Source: Armatimonadota bacterium (GTDB lineage: Bacteria; Armatimonadota; Armatimonadia; Armatimonadales; Armatimonadaceae). From it: a stretch of DNA of 5,827 bases. The notes below the pieces were generated by a model that saw only the letters and a list, made by a program, of their open reading frames with translations, searched no databases and was not told where the DNA came from. This document shows positions 1-5,000 of the stretch, piece after piece; the first letter of the stretch is position 1; each line of letters begins with the position of its first letter. The position numbers and the translations under genes were made by a program. The stretch is from the NCBI GenBank assembly GCA_014379275.1, contig JACMMA010000381.1:1-5827 (forward strand), given 5' to 3'.

Positions 1-744
1 GTTTTTGCCGCACGGACTGTCTCGCAAACCCTCGTGTGGCGTGACTCGGCGACCCTTTTCTCGAACGCACTCGCGGTGAACCCGCGCAGTGCCCTTTCGC
101 ACAGCAACTATGGCCTGACGCTGGCTGACCGGAAAGATTTCAATGGGGCATTGCGGCACGCTCTGCTCGCTGCCGAGAGCGCGCCGGGGCGGTTCGATCT
201 TCTTAACAACCTGGGGATCGCGTACGCGGAAAAAGGCGACTTGCCGGCCGCGACCGCCACATTCAGGGAGGCGGTTCGGGTCAATCCGGAAGACGTCCAG
301 TCTCATTATCATCTCGGCGTCGCGCTCATGGACGCCGGGAATCTGACCGATGCTGCGGCGGCGTTTCGCGAAACGACGCGTTTAAAACCCGACCTCGCCG
401 ATGCGTGGTACAGGCTCGGGATGACGCTCGGCAAAACGGGACCCGCTGACGAAGCCATAAACGCTCTGGCAAAGACACTCGAATTGCGCCCCGCCGATAA
501 CGAAGCCCGCTATGTTCGCGCCGTGCTTCTCGGCAACGAAAAGCGCAACGAAGAAGCGGAGGCCGAATTCGCGGAGGTGACGAGGCGTGTTCCGAACTAT
601 GCGGAAGCATGGTATGCCCTCGGCAGGATTCGAGATCGCCTGGGAAAAACGGCGGAAGCGCGGGTCGCGTTCGCGCAATGCGTTCGACTTGATCCCTCGA
701 ACAACAGGGCTAAGGCAGATTTGGAGCGGATGAAAGGCAAGTAG
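1..744 (+). CDS. TPR-repeat protein, C-terminal part (5' end outside window), probably the tail of a membrane-anchored TMTC-like protein
   Basis: The frame is open from base 1, so the gene starts upstream of the window; the GTG at 34 is an internal Val codon and not a believable start. The 247 visible residues contain six back-to-back 34-residue tetratricopeptide repeats from about residue 29 to 232, with the usual pattern (for example LLNNLGIAYAEKGDLPAA, SHYHLGVALMDAGNLTDAA, AEAWYALGRIRDRLGKTAEA) and a conserved Pro closing each helix pair. TPR arrays are protein-binding scaffolds. The segment before the first repeat (VWRDSATLFSNALAVNPRSA) resembles the junction after the last membrane helix in bacterial GT-C/TMTC-like proteins, where a W-R-D...L...NP motif leads into the repeats. 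I therefore infer a multi-pass membrane protein with a soluble TPR tail, but the membrane part is not visible. The gene ends with TAG, with a short basic tail (ADLERMKGK). The binding partner is unknown. Confidence 0.88.
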   Translation, partial: VFAARTVSQTLVWRDSATLFSNALAVNPRSALSHSNYGLTLADRKDFNGALRHALLAAESAPGRFDLLNNLGIAYAEKGDLPAATATFREAVRVNPEDVQSHYHLGVALMDAGNLTDAAAAFRETTRLKPDLADAWYRLGMTLGKTGPADEAINALAKTLELRPADNEARYVRAVLLGNEKRNEEAEAEFAEVTRRVPNYAEAWYALGRIRDRLGKTAEARVAFAQCVRLDPSNNRAKADLERMKGK

Positions 745-885
745 CCGGACGGTAAAGCGCCCTACCTTGTTGTGACGAAAGCAGGATGTTAGTCGGTTAA
801 GCAAGAAGATATGTTTGCGGAGTCTCATATCACGTTGCGAGGAAAGTGAGTCGCTGGCAACATGCCGCACGAAGAAAGACAAACC
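745..885. other. Intergenic gap between TPR gene and hydrolase gene
   Basis: This 141-base stretch is somewhat richer in A and T than the flanking genes and must hold any promoter the hydrolase has. I found no convincing -35/-10 pair: TTGTGA at 770-775 is a plausible -35, but nothing close to TATAAT follows at 16-18 bases. I also see no strong hairpin followed by a T run that would end the TPR transcript, so read-through from the TPR gene is possible. A GAGGAAAG purine run at 839-846 lies too far from either hydrolase ATG (862 or 886) to be a normal ribosome binding site. Confidence 0.5.
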
Positions 886-1971
886 ATGAACAAAACGTCG
901 GTACACTTTCCACTTTTCCATGCTATTTTTTCTCTCGGCACCGTCGTTGCTTCGTTTCTCCTGTTCCTCCTCGCTTTTTTCGGCACCCCCCGAACGGTCC
1001 GCGCACAAACACCGGAACCGGTAGTGACTGAAAAGCAGCCTCCGGCAACGCAGAGTACTGTAACAGAAGATGACCAGAAAAGCACCGGAACACTCGCACA
1101 CGAATACGCGACGGTGAACGGTGTCAAGCTACACTATGTCACGCAGGGAACGGGGCCGGTCCTTTTGCTGCTACATGGCTTTCCGGAGTTCTGGTACATG
1201 TGGAGGAATCAGATCGCGGAGTTCGCGAAGACGCATCGCGTGATTGCGCCCGACATGCGCGGCTACAACCTGTCCGACAAACCGAAGAAGGTCAGCGACT
1301 ATGCAATGCCCGTGCTGGTCGCGGACATAAAGGCATTTATCGGTGCGGTAGCCCCGGACAGCAAAGTGACGCTGGTCGGTCACGACTGGGGAGGCGCGGT
1401 CGTCTGGGCATACGCGGCGTACTACCCGGAAACCCTCGACAAAGTTGTCATTATCAGTGCGCCTCACCCGACGTTATTTCTGCGCGAACTCCGCGCCAAT
1501 CCGTTTCAGCTACAGGCGAGTTCGATGATGTTTATGGTACAGGATAGCCGCGCCGAAACGATGCTCCGCAAAAACGACTACGCCCTGCTTTCCAAATATT
1601 TTTTCGAAAGCTGTTCGAAACCGGCTACCTATACGAGCGACGACCACAAAGCATACCGCGACGCGTGGGAGCAGCCGGGCGCACTCACCGGTGCCCTGAA
1701 CTATTTCCGGGCGGCGGAAATCAACGCCCCGGCCCCACCGAAAGCACAGATTGTACGTCCCGTTGTTAACCTGCCGATGGTTACGGTCCCCACCCTGATT
1801 CTCTGGGGCGACCGCGACCCCGGCCTGATGATCGGCAATCTGACCGGATTGGAAAAACTCGTCACGAAGCTTACAATCAGACGGTTCCCAAGCGGCGGGC
1901 ACTGGCTCGTTCATGACGAGCCGGAAGCGGTCAATCGCGCAATCCGGGATTTTATTACGCCTGCGCCCTAA
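886..1971 (+). CDS. Exported alpha/beta hydrolase, epoxide hydrolase/haloalkane dehalogenase type
   Basis: This is an alpha/beta-hydrolase-fold enzyme of 361 residues. I chose the ATG at 886 because it gives a normal Sec signal peptide: a Lys near the start, a hydrophobic core (IFSLGTVVASFLLFLLAFF) and a TVRA|QT cleavage site after about residue 40. The in-frame ATG at 862 would add eight residues, including two Glu, before it. A Thr/Pro/Gln-rich linker (about 41-65) precedes the catalytic domain. Visible motifs are HGFPE (97-101, oxyanion hole), GHDWGG with Asp167 as nucleophile, WGDRDP with Asp311 as the likely acid, and GGHW with His339 as the base. The Asp nucleophile followed by Trp fits epoxide hydrolases and haloalkane dehalogenases rather than Ser esterases. 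Known family members open epoxides or remove halides through an Asp ester intermediate; the substrate here is unknown. The lid tyrosines of epoxide hydrolases are not clearly present: ALNYFRA has Phe274 where Tyr normally precedes Arg. The protein should act outside the cytoplasm. Confidence 0.9.
   Translation: MNKTSVHFPLFHAIFSLGTVVASFLLFLLAFFGTPRTVRAQTPEPVVTEKQPPATQSTVTEDDQKSTGTLAHEYATVNGVKLHYVTQGTGPVLLLLHGFPEFWYMWRNQIAEFAKTHRVIAPDMRGYNLSDKPKKVSDYAMPVLVADIKAFIGAVAPDSKVTLVGHDWGGAVVWAYAAYYPETLDKVVIISAPHPTLFLRELRANPFQLQASSMMFMVQDSRAETMLRKNDYALLSKYFFESCSKPATYTSDDHKAYRDAWEQPGALTGALNYFRAAEINAPAPPKAQIVRPVVNLPMVTVPTLILWGDRDPGLMIGNLTGLEKLVTKLTIRRFPSGGHWLVHDEPEAVNRAIRDFITPAP
1968..1971. other. Interlocked stop codons of convergent genes
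   Basis: The four bases CTAA carry both stop codons: TAA (1969-1971) of the hydrolase on the plus strand, and TAG (read from 1970 to 1968) of PPS1 on the minus strand. The convergent genes therefore overlap tail to tail with no non-coding spacer, and any transcription terminator for either unit must lie inside the opposing coding sequence. Confidence 0.95.
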
Positions 1972-3074
1972 CGCCCCCTTTTGACAATATACGCGGCGAA
2001 ATCCTGGAGTCGACGTTGTGCCTGGACATCCACTGCCATATCCTCGATGATCCGTGACGCCTCCTCGTACAACTGATGGGCGAGTCGGCGACAATCGTCC
2101 AGCGCCCCGGTGTCCTCCAGAATCGCGACCGCGACCGCACGCTCTGCCGGGTCCGCCGTCCGCGCCCGCAAGATATCGATCAGCCGCTGGCGATCGGGGA
2201 CACTGGCACGACCCAATGCCATCAAAATCTGCAAGGTGATCTTGCCCTGACCGATGTCCTCTGCGACCTCTTTGCCCCAGTGCGCGTCCGTCGGTTTTAC
2301 ATTTAGAACGTCGTCAATCAGCTGGAAGGCGAGTCCGATCTGCTCCCCAAACGCGGCGAGTTTGGCGATCTCGGACTCGGAGGCGTCGGCGACCAGTCCG
2401 CCGATCTTCATCGGCAAACGGTAGGTGTACGAGGTGGAACGATGGACTACCTGTTGTAGATACTCCTCGGGGGGGTGATCCATGGTCGCCTTCCAGGCCC
2501 AAGTCAGATCAACCGTCGTCCCGAGACCGGTCACGAAGTGTTCCCAGGCAAGTTCCTCCATCAAGCGGGCTGTCACCCGCTCGCCGAGGAGATCGCGGTC
2601 GCGCCAGACGATATCAAATCCGGTGTTGAGCCATCCCGAGCCTGCCGCGCCCGCGATCAGGACGCCGACCATACGATGGGCAGTCTGATCCCCACGACGA
2701 AACGGGGAATCGTCCACGATGTCGTCCAGAATAAGTGAGCTTGAATGGATAACTTCCGCCAGTGCGACCTGACACGGGCGGAGGGACGGGTCACCGCCGT
2801 AGGCTTCGAGGCACCAACAGACGAGGTAGGGACGTAGCATCTTTCCGCTACGTTGCAGGTAAGAGCGGAACGGTGCAACCAGGTTGTCATCGAGGAAAGC
2901 GGGATCGCTCCCCTGCTCCGCAATACCCCACGTCCGCGCCCGGACGTTGGGATTGGCGTAATCCGCAAGCAGGGACAGAATGGACTCACGAATAAAGGGC
3001 AACCAGCGCAAATAATGGTCCGCGAGGTCTGTCCCCATGTCTCTGGTGAAATCCGTGCTGAAATCGTTACGCAT
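1968..3074 (-). CDS. All-trans polyprenyl diphosphate synthase family protein (PPS1), probably active
   Basis: This 368-residue soluble protein has the all-alpha trans-prenyltransferase fold, which condenses isopentenyl diphosphate onto an allylic diphosphate. The landmarks run in order: GKMLRP (77-82, IPP site), HSSSLI then the first Asp-rich motif DDIVD (117-121) and RRG (126-128), a GTTVDL segment, RSTSYTYRLP (212-221, the position of the usual Lys-Thr/Ser motif), the second Asp-rich region FQLIDDVLN (250-258), and GKEVAEDIGQGKIT (267-280). The YT...P pattern after the KT position recalls GGPP synthases of the actinobacterial and archaeal type. Deviations: Asn258 replaces the last Asp of the second motif, Arg212 replaces the motif Lys, and GS replaces the usual GD after helix F. 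Small residues (Ser) four and five positions before the first DD would permit chains longer than C15, but length cannot be read reliably. It is the last gene of the operon and overlaps PPS2 by 8 bases. The ATG at 3074 follows a strong ribosome binding site. Confidence 0.9.
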   Translation of the reverse strand: MRNDFSTDFTRDMGTDLADHYLRWLPFIRESILSLLADYANPNVRARTWGIAEQGSDPAFLDDNLVAPFRSYLQRSGKMLRPYLVCWCLEAYGGDPSLRPCQVALAEVIHSSSLILDDIVDDSPFRRGDQTAHRMVGVLIAGAAGSGWLNTGFDIVWRDRDLLGERVTARLMEELAWEHFVTGLGTTVDLTWAWKATMDHPPEEYLQQVVHRSTSYTYRLPMKIGGLVADASESEIAKLAAFGEQIGLAFQLIDDVLNVKPTDAHWGKEVAEDIGQGKITLQILMALGRASVPDRQRLIDILRARTADPAERAVAVAILEDTGALDDCRRLAHQLYEEASRIIEDMAVDVQAQRRLQDFAAYIVKRGR

Positions 3075-4098
3075 CCTCGTCCTCCCCTTTATCGTCTGCC
3101 GCCGGTAAAAAAGAGAACGCCATCAGACCGACACCGAACCGGGTGAAAACGTCGCCGAGTGTTTGAGAGAGTGACGCGATTGCTTCCTCCGCGAGGTCGC
3201 GATGTGCGGCGGCAAGTCCGGCGAAACGGGCAGCGGTGTCGCGGGTGATTGTTGCCGTGCCGCCGGGTTCGTCCAGATCCCCCACTTCCGAATCCGGTCC
3301 GGCAAAGAAATAGCTTGGTTCGAGTGGCACCGGGTGCGCAATGGTTGACTCCTTGACCCGTAGCCGTTCCTCCCACTCGACTGTCAACTGGTAGGCAATC
3401 CCGGTATGTACGGCGGCGGTTCGCAGTGCCGCCGCTTCCGGCACATCCCCGCCGCAAACGGCGATCAGGCAGTCTACAGAAAGAACGAAGGTAAGGGGGG
3501 TGACATATTGCGCGAGGTACAACACGTAGGCGTTCTCATCCAGGAAGCACCGCCGCTGTTCCCAGTGCGCTAACTGCTCGGCGGTCCCGGCGGCACGTCG
3601 CATCAATGCCTGCCCGAACCGGTATGTCAGCCAGGCGCGGTGATTCCTATCCAGTGTGTCCGCGTGGCGGCTGACCAGTGTTGGCGCGAACTGCGCCGCA
3701 TTATATGCCGCAGTCGCCATGACCGACAAAGGATTGGCGTCCTCGCACGGCGCGGCTTCGCCCAGCGAATGTCCGTTGCGGAAACCCTGTAACACCAGCG
3801 TCGAAAGGTAGAGCGTCTCCAGTGCCGCCAGGATCGCGCTGTGCTCGGCAGGGTCCCGCCCGGTCGCGGCGATCAGGGCAGCGGCTAGTACAGGGCGCAA
3901 TCTTTCCGGGCGGGCGTCGAAACATCGGTAGAACGGGTCATGAAAACCGACACGGAGTGCTTCCCGATCCCAAACGAACCGACTTTCCCCCGAAACCGTG
4001 CGTAGCCATTCGTCGCTGCAACGGCGCGGCACCCACTGCTCGACGCATCGCCCGGCTAGGGCACGTAAATCCTCGAATGGATCTTTCTCACTGCTCAT
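3067..4098 (-). CDS. Degenerate polyprenyl-synthetase-fold protein (PPS2), both Asp-rich motifs lost
   Basis: The protein has 343 residues. The frame stays open upstream to 4245, but I chose the ATG at 4098 because it follows AAAGGA and begins just after the UbiA stop; a longer start would overlap UbiA by more than 100 bases. The fold is recognised by register with PPS1. PERLRPVLAAALIAATG (64-80) matches the GK..RP helix. LYLSTLVLQGFRNG (96-109) falls where the first DDxxD should be. GTAEQLAHWEQ...ENAY (171-191) matches, without a gap, PPS1 GTTVDL...EEY. GIAYQLTVEWEE (233-244) falls where the second DDxxD should be. The aspartates are absent at both sites, the KT position reads YV, and no GK.T motif follows. 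The tail is acidic (DDKGEDEDA). It cannot bind diphosphates through Mg2+ in the usual way. Known parallels are the non-catalytic small subunits of heteromeric prenyl synthases, such as plant GPP synthase. The intact frame and ribosome binding site argue against a pseudogene. Whether it is a regulatory subunit or has a new activity is not known. Confidence 0.8.
   Translation of the reverse strand: MSSEKDPFEDLRALAGRCVEQWVPRRCSDEWLRTVSGESRFVWDREALRVGFHDPFYRCFDARPERLRPVLAAALIAATGRDPAEHSAILAALETLYLSTLVLQGFRNGHSLGEAAPCEDANPLSVMATAAYNAAQFAPTLVSRHADTLDRNHRAWLTYRFGQALMRRAAGTAEQLAHWEQRRCFLDENAYVLYLAQYVTPLTFVLSVDCLIAVCGGDVPEAAALRTAAVHTGIAYQLTVEWEERLRVKESTIAHPVPLEPSYFFAGPDSEVGDLDEPGGTATITRDTAARFAGLAAAHRDLAEEAIASLSQTLGDVFTRFGVGLMAFSFLPAADDKGEDEDA
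3080..3087 (-). promoter_or_regulatory. Ribosome binding site of PPS1, inside the PPS2 coding end
   Basis: On the minus strand GGGGAGGA lies five bases before the ATG at 3074, the best Shine-Dalgarno match in the window. It sits within the last codons of PPS2, whose stop overlaps the PPS1 start (ATGCGTAA, 3067-3074). This fits translation re-initiation after PPS2 combined with strong independent initiation, and it supports the 3074 start. Confidence 0.85.
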
Positions 4099-4107
4099 CT
4101 TCCGCGG

Positions 4108-4113
4108 TCCTTT
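4108..4113 (-). promoter_or_regulatory. Ribosome binding site that decides the PPS2 start
   Basis: AAAGGA on the minus strand lies nine bases before the ATG at 4098 and touches the UbiA stop codon (TGA at 4115-4113). It identifies 4098 as the start of PPS2, leaving a 14-base gap between the two genes. Confidence 0.7.
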
Positions 4114-5000
4114 CAATACGCGGCACGTGACCGCAGGTAAAGATCCCCTGCGACCGCCGCCGCAAGAAACAGCGTGGCGTAAATGACATAAAAATGTGAC
4201 GCTAGCGGTCGGTTTTTTGACGCCATATATTGCTCGATAAACCACGCCGACAGCGCGGTATTCGCCGCAAAAATCCAGTAGAAGGGCGGCAACGCGTCCG
4301 ACAACAACGCCACCGTCCCCACCACGGCGGTCGCAAGATTAAGGAGGTGCAGTGTGACCCGCGCCACCGGCTCCCCGAAGCGCACCGGGATGGTATTCAC
4401 ACCCGCGAGACGATCGCCCGGCATGTCCCGGATGTCCCACATCAATTCGACGAAAAAGGCGATCAGAAACAGAATGACCATCGGGATCAGAGCCCGCCCG
4501 TCGAATGGCTGATCGGCGAAGATGTACATCCCCAAAATCAGGGCGACTGACCAGTGGAACGAAGCGTAAATGTTTTTGACGATCAGCAAGGATTTGAAGC
4601 GGAGCTCGCCGGTCCCATGCCGCGTTCGGATCGGGATGGCATACCCGTAAAGGGCTGCCAGTGCGTTCAGCAAGGTTCCGAAGAGCACGACTTTCCACCC
4701 CGCACTCACCGCGATCCCGAAAGAGACGAGGAAACAGATCAGACTCAACGCGCGGGCTATCGGCGTTAGCGGGCGCACACTGCGTTCCCGGTCGGGAGCA
4801 TTCAGGGCGTCCTCCCTTCCGTCCGTGAGCGCATTGACGAGCGAAGTTCCCACCGTGTGCAACGCGATCATCAGGTAATACGAGGGCGGTAGCGGGAACC
4901 GAAAATAGATCTGCCAGAAGGCAGCCAGGAATACCGTCAACAAGGCGATGTGCATCTTGCTGCGGAAGATTCGCCAGACAATGCGCTCCCGGTTACTCAT
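4113..5000 (-). CDS. UbiA-family membrane prenyltransferase
   Basis: This 295-residue integral membrane protein has about nine predicted helices (roughly 17-34, 39-57, 83-101, 103-122, 140-161, 171-188, 215-234, 239-258, 268-286), the usual UbiA topology. UbiA enzymes move a prenyl chain from its diphosphate to an aromatic or other acceptor in the membrane. The first Asp-rich motif is NALTDGRED (56-64) followed by ALNAPDR and VRPL. The second is WDIRDMPGDRLAGVNTIP (188-205), with all three aspartates, Asp189, Asp192 and Asp196. Lys136, Lys142 and Asn143 lie in the helix after the first cytosolic loop pair. Ala57 stands where many members have Asp (NDxxDxxxD); homogentisate prenyltransferases also lack that Asp, so activity is still likely. 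The DALNAPDR stretch recalls chlorophyll-synthase-like members, but the acceptor cannot be assigned. The ATG at 5000 has a good ribosome binding site and overlaps the PPS3 stop by 8 bases; the ATG at 5021 would add seven residues and has no good site. Its neighbours are likely prenyl donors. Confidence 0.9.
   Translation of the reverse strand: MSNRERIVWRIFRSKMHIALLTVFLAAFWQIYFRFPLPPSYYLMIALHTVGTSLVNALTDGREDALNAPDRERSVRPLTPIARALSLICFLVSFGIAVSAGWKVVLFGTLLNALAALYGYAIPIRTRHGTGELRFKSLLIVKNIYASFHWSVALILGMYIFADQPFDGRALIPMVILFLIAFFVELMWDIRDMPGDRLAGVNTIPVRFGEPVARVTLHLLNLATAVVGTVALLSDALPPFYWIFAANTALSAWFIEQYMASKNRPLASHFYVIYATLFLAAAVAGDLYLRSRAAY

Noticed and set aside
767..814. Possible promoter for the hydrolase (TTGTTG or TTGTGA with TATGTT)
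   Set aside because: Spacing and the -10 match are poor in every combination I tried, so I do not call it.
382..1101. 239-residue minus-strand open frame across the end of the TPR gene and the hydrolase start
   Set aside because: It is antisense to two well-supported genes, is rich in Arg, Cys and Phe, shows no recognisable domain and has no good ribosome binding site; it is a by-product of GC-rich coding on the other strand.
886..1971. Functional link between the hydrolase and the prenyltransferase operon (for example an isoprenoid epoxide step)
   Set aside because: It is convergent, not in the operon and predicted to be exported. Adjacency alone is too weak.
1510..2094. 194-residue minus-strand open frame opposite the hydrolase
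   Set aside because: It is antisense to the catalytic part of the hydrolase and overlaps the PPS1 end out of frame. Its composition does not look protein-like.
4099..4245. Longer N-terminus for PPS2 starting at 4245
   Set aside because: It would overlap UbiA by more than 100 bases, and the added residues do not resemble the family. The ATG at 4098 has a ribosome binding site.
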